A stretch of DNA of 64,000 bases from Halorarum salinum (GTDB lineage: Archaea > Halobacteriota > Halobacteria > Halobacteriales > Haloferacaceae). Below the pieces are notes generated by a model, which saw nothing but the letters and a program-made list of their open reading frames with translations, was not told where the DNA came from and searched no databases. This document shows, piece by piece, positions 18,277-26,100 of this stretch. Every line of letters starts with the position of its first letter. Position 1 is the stretch's first letter. The position numbers were made by a program, and so were the translations under genes. Location of the stretch: the NCBI RefSeq assembly GCF_013402875.1, contig NZ_CP058579.1:310001-374000 (forward strand), given 5' to 3'.

Positions 18277-18292
18277 GGATTTCAACAGAGCC
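18277..18292 (-). repeat. right terminal inverted repeat
   Basis: The plus strand reads GGATTTCAACAGAGCC and is followed immediately by the octamer ACTGAGTG. Confidence 0.85.
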
Positions 18293-18550
18293 ACTGAGTG
18301 CTGTTCTGAGGCAGACACCCTCGGACCTACGTAATACTCCTACACCCGAAAGGGGCCTTCCGCCGGAGAAAAACGCCTGACTGCGGTCCGGTACAGTTAA
18401 TACCCTACGATTGGGTTTAATCTTGAGAGAACCGAGGAAGCGTCCCCGGACTGGTCAAGACCGGGTTTTTGCTGGTCCGTGTGCTGATTCTCCTTTCTGG
18501 ACGAGAAGCACGCGCCAACTGGAGCATCTTGGGTTGTCTCACAGACCACT

Positions 18551-19120
18551 ATGTACGACGAGTCACAACCAGAGCCGATTACGGAACCCGACACGCCGAA
18601 CGCTACTAAATTCCACCCCGACGATGAGAACGCGGATTATCCATCAAAGGACAGACTTGACGGAATGAAGTCGTTTATAGTACACTACAGCCGTCTCAGG
18701 GCATTCAACAAAGGAATATTCTCGTACAAGTGGGGAGACAATCCAATGCTCCAGAGACAGGACAGTTTGACGATTCTCGATGCCGTCGCGGGTTACGTTG
18801 AGCTGAATCCCCTTCAGAAGAAGGTCGCCCGCATGGAGATGGACCGGGCACTGTTCCAGAAGTGGAGTTCTCCGGCTGGGATTGACAAGGAATTAATCGC
18901 AGTCTGTATCTGCGCTATCGTCCTTCGGAACGACTGTCGGAGCGACCGGGCCTATCACCCCAACCGAAACGACGAGAACAATGACGAGTTGTTCGTTCAT
19001 CTCATGGAGGGATTCTCTTACCAAGACACAACTGTCCGGCGTTGTATCCAGAAGGTCCAAGGCCACATTCAGTGGTCGTCTGTTGATTGGAAGGAGGCTG
19101 AGACCATGCTTTCGGCCTGA
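18551..19120 (+). CDS. hypothetical protein of haloarchaeal mobile elements
   Basis: The protein has 189 residues with a charged N-terminus and a helical core: LQRQDSLTILDAVAGYVELNPLQKKVARMEMD, then ELIAVCICAIVLRNDCR, then YHPNRND and FSYQDTTVRRCIQKVQ. The helix pattern faintly recalls cyclin-like repeats of TFB, but no zinc ribbon is present and this is not a firm match. I have the impression that proteins with a ..LDAVAG...L..H/Q-K(R).A.. core and an HPN motif recur on haloarchaeal plasmids and proviruses. The ATG at 18551 is the only good start. It is followed by a tandem TATA region. Confidence 0.65.
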   Translation: MYDESQPEPITEPDTPNATKFHPDDENADYPSKDRLDGMKSFIVHYSRLRAFNKGIFSYKWGDNPMLQRQDSLTILDAVAGYVELNPLQKKVARMEMDRALFQKWSSPAGIDKELIAVCICAIVLRNDCRSDRAYHPNRNDENNDELFVHLMEGFSYQDTTVRRCIQKVQGHIQWSSVDWKEAETMLSA

Positions 19121-19126
19121 ATGGAG

Positions 19127-19154
19127 TATATAAACCCCAGACAGGGTATATAAA
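19127..19154 (+). promoter_or_regulatory. two tandem TATATAAA boxes
   Basis: TATATAAA occurs at 19127-19134 and again at 19147-19154, exactly 20 bp apart. Expected start sites are near 19157 and 19177. These are the strongest TATA-like sequences in the window, just after the stop of the preceding gene. Confidence 0.6.
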
Positions 19155-19157
19155 GGG

Positions 19158-20156
19158 TTGTATCTTAATAGTGTTGAGGGGATTCGGAGAGGTGGCCCAG
19201 AGCCCACTATAGGATACCGGGATAGGAGAGCGGAACCGTCTCCCTATTGCGTATCCCAGCGACTGCCGAAACAGGAGGCGATACGTTGTAACGGAGGTCG
19301 ATTTGCTGTCGTTGGTCGCTTCTCGTCCAATACAGATTCTGAAACGGACAAGAAGTCCGGCGCTCCACCACCGCTTCCAGAGGGAACCAATGGGAGTCAG
19401 AACCGGACGACATTATCTCTGTACCTGACTGATATTGTAGTATTCCCCCTAATAGTAGCCAACCATTCACTTCATATCTGCCTCAGAAGTTCATCGACCG
19501 ACTGGTTCCCGAGAGGATTCCTTCCTCAACTCCTGCCCCTGAGGGGTCTGTTACCGATGGGAATGGGAGAATACGGACTCCTCCATTGGATACCCCTCCT
19601 AACCGGGACCACCACTCCTATTCAGACTGTTGTCCCAATAAGTTCCTATGAGGACCGCAGTCCCTTCTCAATCCGCTATCCTCTTCGTGGTACAGCACCC
19701 TTCTTGTCCCATTTTGGTCCCTTTCTGGTACCGCCTTCCTCTATAGGACAACTCCTAAAGGGACTCTCCCTACTACCCCCTTTCCGTAGGTTTTCCCCCT
19801 TCTTCCCTCTCATAGGGTCCTGTAGGAGTAGGGAAAATCAGCCATATCAGGCCAACCCCCGGGTTTGGGGGAGCCATAGACAACCAGTTGCCCCTCAGAC
19901 GTCCGAGGATGCTCCCAGCTGGATTCTTTTTTGGACCGAGGGGCAACCATCATCTAGAGTACAGAATCGAACCACGAGCCTCGTAGGAGCTTACAACGAA
20001 TACGAATCCAACCTACATTATGTCGATATAATTTCTATCGGTTCGGAGTTTGCTCTGCTTTGGTTGGAAGATGCCAGATATACCAAAATAGATTATATGG
20101 AATCTTTCTTACTGTTAGTGGCGGCCCGCCCGTCATTCTGTGTTTGGGTAGCATGA
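19158..20156 (+). CDS. putative orphan protein or long transcript, uncertain
   Basis: A 332-codon frame stays open although the other frames of this AT-rich, CpG-poor stretch contain many stops. It begins at a TTG about 27 bp downstream of the first TATATAAA box, so a leaderless TTG start is possible. The first in-frame ATG is at 19557, which would give 200 residues. The translation is not acidic, is rich in Pro, Ser, Leu and Arg, and matches no family I know. Codon use is unlike host genes. It could instead be a structured non-coding RNA with an accidental frame. I see nothing convincing on the minus strand. Confidence 0.35.
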   Translation: MYLNSVEGIRRGGPEPTIGYRDRRAEPSPYCVSQRLPKQEAIRCNGGRFAVVGRFSSNTDSETDKKSGAPPPLPEGTNGSQNRTTLSLYLTDIVVFPLIVANHSLHICLRSSSTDWFPRGFLPQLLPLRGLLPMGMGEYGLLHWIPLLTGTTTPIQTVVPISSYEDRSPFSIRYPLRGTAPFLSHFGPFLVPPSSIGQLLKGLSLLPPFRRFSPFFPLIGSCRSRENQPYQANPRVWGSHRQPVAPQTSEDAPSWILFWTEGQPSSRVQNRTTSLVGAYNEYESNLHYVDIISIGSEFALLWLEDARYTKIDYMESFLLLVAARPSFCVWVA

Positions 20157-20201
20157 AGAAAACGGCCCCAAAAAGGATGCACGGGGATTATATCAAGCGC
20201 C

Positions 20202-20600
20202 TTAAATAAAGTTCTCCCTCGCGTCGGGTTGGGGTCGTGGCTCTGAGACGATAAACGGGGTAGACCCGAGTTCTTCGACCGTGGGAAGTTCGGGTCTGGG
20301 TCGAGCCGAATTGAGCCGGTCTTTTCCGAAGACGGTTGTGAGGAGGGTCGCAGTCACGAAGTCCCCTTGGCGATATGCGTCGTACAGGTCGCCGTCCCAG
20401 ACGTTCCTGAGGAAGCGGCTCCCTTCGGGAGGAAAGTCCTCGGGGTCCCCGTCAAGGTCGGTATGGGAGACGTAGCAGCGGGCTTCTCGCCGCACAGGAT
20501 TCCGGTTCACATCGTCCGGACTAACCTGAATCAGGGTCAGGAACTCCTCTGAGGCCCCTGCTTCTCGGAAGAACTCAATGTTGTCAGGCGTCAGGTCCAC
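20202..20600 (-). CDS. hypothetical protein, element operon
   Basis: This acidic protein of 132 residues starts at GTG (20600), 12 bp after the stop of the upstream gene, so it is probably co-transcribed with it. It begins MDLTPDNIEFFREAGASEEFL and has a conserved-looking CYVSHTDLDGDPEDFPPEG segment and a WDGDLYDAYRQGD helix. There is no signal peptide, membrane segment or recognised domain. It is the last gene of a minus-strand set formed by the 46-residue protein, the zinc-binding protein and this gene. Confidence 0.6.
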   Translation of the reverse strand: MDLTPDNIEFFREAGASEEFLTLIQVSPDDVNRNPVRREARCYVSHTDLDGDPEDFPPEGSRFLRNVWDGDLYDAYRQGDFVTATLLTTVFGKDRLNSARPRPELPTVEELGSTPFIVSEPRPQPDARENFI

Positions 20601-20612
20601 GTCGGAAGGCGC

Positions 20613-21215
20613 TTAGACTGCATCCTCATTAACGGTCTCGCCACGTCGCCACTTCTGGTACGCATTTCGGTCAATTTCATGGGAGCGTCCATCCGGATGT
20701 TCCGCCCGTGTCATACCGGCTATCTCGTGGATGCCCGTTATCGGGTCGCCACATTCGGGGCAGGAGAATGACGGCGGGTCGTGAGGCGGTTCCTCCGGCC
20801 ATATCTCCTTCCGCCGAGCGATACTCGGACAATGGTTGCAGAAGCCCTTCCGATACGAGAGAATGAGGCTCCATTCGTGGTCGGTTACCTCAGGGAACGG
20901 CTTCAACGAATCTGAGTTGGGGTCGGGGACGTTGACGGTGTGGCTACAAAGGGTGTCGCCGTCTTGAACGATGTGGTCTTTGTAGGAGTCTCGATAGTAG
21001 ATATAGAAGGGGGCTTCTCGATTCCCAACCTCTGTCAGCCATTTCCCAAGCCGAGCCGCGTCCGAAGGCCACATCGCGGGCGCTTCATCTTGGTTCTCCA
21101 CAGAGTAGCCATTCAGATTGCGAACCGTCCCGGTCTCCTCATCCCACCATAGATACCCGGATACGAACTTGTGATAGTCTTCTTGTGTCAAGGTTTGGTT
21201 AGTTTTTGGTTTCAC
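20613..21215 (-). CDS. zinc-binding hypothetical protein
   Basis: This 200-residue protein starts at GTG (21215). The C-terminal half has two CxxC knuckles, FCNHC and CPECGD, so a structural zinc is likely. The N-terminal half is rich in aromatic residues (YHKFVSGYLWWDEETG, FYIYYRDSYKDHI). No known family is recognised. It sits 48 bp after the 46-residue gene and 12 bp before the next gene, implying an operon. Nucleic-acid binding is a reasonable guess from the zinc ribbon only. Confidence 0.65.
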   Translation of the reverse strand: MKPKTNQTLTQEDYHKFVSGYLWWDEETGTVRNLNGYSVENQDEAPAMWPSDAARLGKWLTEVGNREAPFYIYYRDSYKDHIVQDGDTLCSHTVNVPDPNSDSLKPFPEVTDHEWSLILSYRKGFCNHCPSIARRKEIWPEEPPHDPPSFSCPECGDPITGIHEIAGMTRAEHPDGRSHEIDRNAYQKWRRGETVNEDAV

Positions 21216-21263
21216 GCCTTCTCGCCTGATTCAGGCCCTCAGTAGTACCTTCAGCAGTACCAT

Positions 21264-21404
21264 CTACCGGAGGTAGTGTTTGAGGTCAGCATTGAACTCT
21301 CGGAGTTCGGCTTTCTCGCCCTCTGGAAGACGACTATTGTGAAGGGCTTCTTGAATCCGCTCCTGAAGTAGTACGGCCTGTCGCTTGTTCGGCTTCAGCG
21401 CCAT
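21264..21404 (-). CDS. 46-residue basic helical protein
   Basis: This is a short gene beginning MALKPNKRQAVLLQERIQE and ending LREFNADLKHYLR. The composition is highly helical and charged, with Lys/Arg and Glu alternating. The start ATG at 21404 lies about 24-30 bp from a TATA-like GGTTTATGCC (minus strand, near 21428-21434), fitting a leaderless mRNA. It would be the first gene of the three-gene minus-strand set. Function is unknown; small helical proteins of mobile elements are often DNA-binding or regulatory. Confidence 0.55.
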   Translation of the reverse strand: MALKPNKRQAVLLQERIQEALHNSRLPEGEKAELREFNADLKHYLR

Positions 21405-21651
21405 ACTATCCTTTATGGCCCGGTCGGCATAAACCTATCGAATAGTTGAAAGTTCTGGAAGGGGTCTTCTGGGTTTGCTCGTGGGACTACTGACTCGATT
21501 CCCTCGGAACACCGCACCTTCTCGTCTGTTTTGTCTCTATCAACAATCGAAACTTCGGCCCCTCGGGCAGTCTCCTAACATCCATCATGAAACTGATGGT
21601 TTGGTCACGGAACCGCCGAGGACAGGAACGGTCCGTGAGGGGGCCTCAGCG

Positions 21652-22659
21652 CTATATGTCTCGTAGGTGGTCCTTCCGCCGTTCGGCTTTCTCGTCGTAA
21701 GACCCCTTGTCGTAGTGCTTATCCAGAATCTTTCCACTCATGTTCACTCGGTCACCCGTCACATCCTTCGGTTGGCCTGCGTTCCGAGCCGCCGTGACGT
21801 ATCCCCGGCGAAGGGCGTGGGGACTGACCGAGCCGGGACACTTCGAGGCGTGTCCCCATTGAGTCGCTTCGCAGGTATCGGCGTCTCGGTCGAACGGACA
21901 CTTCCCGCCGTTGTGGAAGCACGGGCTGGTAGAGAGGTAGACGTGTTTGGTGATGGTCGTCCGGGATGCACGTCCGTAGTCGGTAGCGATTAGCGGCTTT
22001 CGTCCGTGGTCGTCGGTCACGTCCGGGCGCTGGGTGGAGATGTAGTCGGCCAGAACCTCGGCCACTTCAGGGGTAATCAGAACGTCCCGTTCGCTCTTTG
22101 ATTTCCGCTTGAGTGGCGTTCCCGATTCGGCCCGGTGTCGAATCTCGATAGCGGGACGGCCTTCGTCAAAGTCACCTACGTCGAGGGCACGTAGTCCTCC
22201 AAGTCGCATCCCGGTCTTCCAGAGGGTGAGTACGATTACGTGGCGAAGACTTGCGTAGTCGTACTTGGAGAGGCGTTTGAGGATGGCCTTCGCTTCTTGT
22301 CTTGTGAGGACGTCGTCACATATCTCGTCTTCGTCGGAGACCTTCGTTGTCTGGACGAGTTCGTGGAGACCGACGGGGACGGCCTGTATAGACTCACAGA
22401 ATTGGATGAAGTTCTTGATGGTCCGCATATCGTTGCGGGCCGTTATCGGCTTCACGTCGTCCAGTCGCCATGCCTCGAAGCGGGCTATCTCGTCGCTGTC
22501 TACGTTCCTCATGTCCTCGATGTTCTGGGTGGCGAGGTATTCGAGGAACCGCTTGAGGGCGGTGTTGTAGTTATAGAGGGTCTTCTCGCTGACGTGGGCT
22601 TCTTTCCGTGTCAGGTATCGGCTCTTGGCGTCTCGGGGTGGGGTTGGCTTGAGTTCCAT
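21652..22659 (-). CDS. int: tyrosine recombinase / integrase
   Basis: This site-specific recombinase of 335 residues has an N-terminal SAM-like core-binding domain (about 15-105, with KTLYNYNTALKRFLEYLA) and a catalytic domain from about 115. Catalytic residues seen are R152 in TGMRLGG, H281-x-x-R284 in SPHALRRG, and Y316 in LDKHYDKGS. A four-cysteine insertion (C247, C254, C263, C274) precedes HxxR and may bind zinc, as I recall for many haloarchaeal integrases. It lies 95 bp from attR and is the obvious enzyme for integration into tRNA-Thr. The gene is intact, so excision may still be possible. Confidence 0.93.
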   Translation of the reverse strand: MELKPTPPRDAKSRYLTRKEAHVSEKTLYNYNTALKRFLEYLATQNIEDMRNVDSDEIARFEAWRLDDVKPITARNDMRTIKNFIQFCESIQAVPVGLHELVQTTKVSDEDEICDDVLTRQEAKAILKRLSKYDYASLRHVIVLTLWKTGMRLGGLRALDVGDFDEGRPAIEIRHRAESGTPLKRKSKSERDVLITPEVAEVLADYISTQRPDVTDDHGRKPLIATDYGRASRTTITKHVYLSTSPCFHNGGKCPFDRDADTCEATQWGHASKCPGSVSPHALRRGYVTAARNAGQPKDVTGDRVNMSGKILDKHYDKGSYDEKAERRKDHLRDI

Positions 22660-22753
22660 CGTTGGCCTTGTGTAAGGCCATTCGCAGAGGTGCGTCCGCG
22701 TATGGACCGGCGGTAGCGACGAGGTACAGCGTGCCTCTCGCGTCTAAGGGTTC

Positions 22754-22771
22754 CAAATCCCTCCACCGGCT
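22754..22771 (+). repeat. attR: 18-bp copy of tRNA-Thr 3' end
   Basis: Identical to 15831-15848. The sequence just upstream (AGGGTTC then an extra C) also mimics the tRNA T-loop. Confidence 0.85.
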
Positions 22772-22786
22772 CTTTCTTCCGAACGA

Positions 22787-22870
22787 ACCGAGGCTGAAGA
22801 GCCTCGGTGGAGGGATTTGAGCCGGGGAGGAGCTCCGCTCCGACCGTGGTTCACGACCCCTCCACCGGCT
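22787..22870. repeat. att-core relics and hairpin beyond attR
   Basis: 22787-22808 is a perfect hairpin (ACCGAGGCT, loop GAAG, AGCCTCGGT). 22805-22819 is an inverted 15-bp copy of the att core. 22857-22870 is a direct 14-mer CCCCTCCACCGGCT, preceded by TGGTTCACGA like a T-loop. These look like remains of earlier integrations at the same tRNA. Confidence 0.5.
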
Positions 22871-23130
22871 TCCCGCCCCTCCCGGCCGAAACGACGCCGA
22901 AAGCAGCTTCCACCGACGTCCGCCGTTCCCCGAACCGAGCGTCCCACACTCGGACCGTGGATCGTCGTCGTCCGGGACGGTCGCCGGGGATGGCCCATCA
23001 CGCCGGAACCGCGGGTCGCGTCTCGGCGTCGCCGGCCCTCCCCGGTAGGTTTACAGCGGAGGGAACGAGGCCTCGCGCCTCCTGTGACCGATATACGCGC
23101 CGTACTGCCGACTAGCACTCGGGTAGGATT

Positions 23131-23140
23131 TTTTATAAAT
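23131..23140 (+). promoter_or_regulatory. TATA box of giant multicopper oxidase
   Basis: TTTTATAAAT about 39-48 bp upstream of the ATG at 23179, in an otherwise GC-rich context. Confidence 0.55.
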
Positions 23141-23178
23141 CCAGTTACAATGTTGTTGGATTCCGTACTCATACTCGA

Positions 23179-26100
23179 ATGCCACCGGACAACGAAGATT
23201 GTGAGAACGAACAGCCATCTGGTAGCCTACCCGCCAACGAGCGTACCGACGGCGGGGGTAAGCACGTCTTACGCGAACTGGAGGAGGAAGGGGACGAGTC
23301 GACCTATCCGCGCCGGACGTTCCTGAAGGGAAGCGGCGCCCTCGCCGCGAGCGCGGGGCTGGCGAACGGAACCGCGATCGCGGCCGAGAACGGCCTCGCG
23401 GGCGACGTCCCCGAGGAACCCGAGGACGGGCAGGTCCGCCACTTCGAGGTCCACGCCATCGAGGTCGACCTCGTCTACAACCGCTTCGGGCTTCACCAAC
23501 CCAACGCCGCGATCCTCGTGCTGAAGGAGGATCTGAAGGAGGCCAAGCGGCTCTCCGGGAAGGTCCCGTGCGCGAACAGCGTGGTCCTCCAGGACGAGCA
23601 GGAGGAGGCGTTCTGCGAGGACATCCCGAAGAAGTTGCGTGCGGACGGCGACACGCGGGTCCTCCAGCCGCTGTCGCTGCGCGCCAACTTCGGCGACGTG
23701 ATCGAGGTCGAGTTCCACAACGACCTCGACCGCCGCGCGTCGATCCACCAGACTGCGCTCCCCTACGAGGTCCGGGAGTCCGACGGGATGAACGTCGGGG
23801 AGAACCCCGACACGACGGTCGCGCCCGGCGACTCCATCACCTACCGCTGGGACGCCCGCCGCCTCGGGACGCACTTCTTCCTCGACGGGGCGAACCAGGC
23901 GTACGACAGCGCCGACGAGCCCCCCCAGAAGGCGAACCTTACCGCCCGCGGCCTGTTCGGCTCGGTCTCGGTCCTCCCGAAGGGGACGACCTGGACCGAC
24001 CCGTACACGGGGAAGGAGACGCAGGGTCGCGTCCAGGCCGACGTCCACGTCCCCGAGGACGTCCCGGAGGAGGCCGTCGATCGCGGCTTCGTGCCGGGCC
24101 TGAGCTACCGGCAGATCCTCCTTCACTACCACACGCCGGAGGGGATCGTGACCCGGGACGGCGATCAGCTCACGTTCCCGGACAGCGACGAACCGCAGAT
24201 GGTCCACGCCATCAACTACCGCGCGGACCCCACCGGCAACCGCATCCCGCCGCTCGACGACCCGATAGAGCGGGAGGCGTTCTACAACTCGTGGGTCCAC
24301 GGCGACCCCGGCGGCGGCGACAACGCCTACCCGATGTACCTCGGCGACCCGGTCAAGACCGTCTCCGTCGGGGCGTCCATCGAGGAGAACCACGTCCACC
24401 ACCTCCACGGCCACCGCTGGAAGGAGACGCCGCCGGACGAGCGGTCCGACACGATCGACTCACAGACGCTGGGGCTGGGCGCGGTGTACGACGAGCCGTT
24501 CACCACGGCGTTCGGGACGGCCGACGGATCGATCGAAGACCTGGAGACGGTCCGCCCGGACATGACCTTCGAGGAGGCGTTCCGGACCGGCGCAGGCGGC
24601 GCCCACGGGAGCCCCGGCGACTACCTGTTCCACTGCCACCTGTTCCCGCACTACGGCGAGGGGATGTGGGGGCTCGTGCGCGTGCTCGACAAGGAGCGAG
24701 AGGGATTACAGAAACTCCCGGACAACGACCCGCCCATCCCCGCCGACTCCGACGTCGAGGGGTTCCCGGAGTTCATCCCCGGCGAGTTCGGCGAGGCGCC
24801 GCCGTACCCGCCGTACGGCGCCGCGGGCCTCGACGACTTCCGCGACCCGGAACCCGACGAGGAGGATGCGCTCACCCGCAACGGCGACGATATCCTCCCG
24901 GGCGCCCCCTACACTGACCCCTGCGAACCCGACATCGAGGGGTTCGAACCCGACGTCCAGATCGAGGGAATGAAACGCGACTACACCATCGTGGCGCTCC
25001 CCGCGGACGTCGTCTACAACGACGACGGCCACCACGACCCCAACGGCATCGTCTACGTCCTGGAGAAGTACCGCGAGGTCGACCCGGACACGGGGAAGGT
25101 CCTCGTCGACGAGGACGTGAACGACGTCGAACTGATAAAGGAGGGGAAGCTGAACCCCGAGCCGCTGGTCGTCCGCGCGAACGTCGGCGACTGCGTCGAC
25201 GTCACCTTCAAGAACGAGGTGACCGACGAGAACCTCGCGGCCATCCCGGCCGACAGGTTCCCGGAGGGCGACGACGACGCCTTGCCCGAGAGCGTCCCCG
25301 TCGAGGAGGGCGGCAAGTCGACCCACATCCACTTCGTCTCCTACGACGTGCTCGGCTCCGACTCGCTCGCCACCGGGTTCAACTACCGCCAGGACGCCCA
25401 GCCCGGCGAGAGGAACTTCTTCCGGTGGTTCGCCGACGAGGAGGGGACCATCTTCTTCCACGACCACATCACCGGCATCGAGGACGTGATGCACGGCTCG
25501 TTCTGCTCGCTCGTGGTCGAGCCGCCGAACTCGGAGTGGTTCGATCCCTACAGCGGCGACCCCGTTCGCAGCGGGACGCAGGCCATCATCGAGAACCCCG
25601 ACGGCGAGGACTTCCGCGAGTTCGCGCTCGCCTACCACGACTTCGCCCAGCTCGTCGACCGCGACGGCGAACTCGTCAACGACGACGCGGAACACAACGA
25701 GAACGCGGGCGTGATGGGCATCAACTACCGGAACACGCCGTTCCACATCCGCGACGACTGCGACCCGGCGTACGTGTTCTCCTCGTTCGTCCACGGCGAC
25801 CCGTCGACGCCGCTGCTCGAGACCTACGAGGGCGACCCGGTCCGGATCCGGCTCTGGATGGGCGCCTACGAGGAGCAGCACACCTTCCACGTCAACGGCC
25901 GCCACTTCGAGTCCGAGGGCAACCATCCGGAGGAGTCGACCTCCCAGATCCTCGGCACGTCCGAGGCGTTCACGCTCGACCTGAACCCCGAGGGCGATGG
26001 GATGGAGGGGGCGGACATGGACGCGTTCACCGAGCTGGGGAACCCGGCGGGGCTACCCGTCAGGGACCACCTGTACGGCTCCCCCATCATCGACGACCTC

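Larger units (their letters stand above)
17588..18292. mobile_element. 705-bp IS6-like non-autonomous transposon carrying a lipoprotein gene
   Basis: The left end reads GGCTCTGTTGAAACCC and the right end, on the other strand, GGCTCTGTTGAAATCC: 15 of 16 positions match. The unit is flanked on both sides by the identical octamer ACTGAGTG (17580-17587 and 18293-18300), a typical 8-bp target-site duplication. The ends resemble the GG..CTGTTG.AAA class of IS6/IS26-type elements. No transposase lies inside; the only gene is a Tat lipoprotein. It must have been moved in trans. Removing it and one octamer restores contiguous sequence directly after the HTH stop codon. Confidence 0.85.
15831..22771. 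mobile_element. integrative element in tRNA-Thr, about 6.9 kb
   Basis: The last 18 bp of the tRNA gene (15831-15848) recur exactly as a direct repeat at 22754-22771. A tyrosine recombinase gene lies 95 bp inside the right copy. Genes between the repeats are AT-richer than the rest of the window, mostly hypothetical, and include an HTH protein, a HEPN-like protein and zinc-binding proteins. No capsid, portal, replication initiator or conjugation gene is recognised, so it looks like a small plasmid- or provirus-derived element. A 705-bp transposon-like unit is nested in it. Confidence 0.85.
22660..23178. other. attR junction and intergenic region, 519 bp
   Basis: It holds attR (22754-22771), a perfect 9-bp hairpin (22787-22808), an inverted 15-bp copy of the att core (22805-22819), a further direct partial copy (22857-22870) and the TATA element of the oxidase gene (23131-23140). 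No gene is seen. Confidence 0.5.

Noticed and set aside
18162-18380. 72-codon plus-strand frame at the right transposon boundary
   Set aside because: It crosses the terminal repeat and target duplication, so it was created by the insertion and has no coding features.
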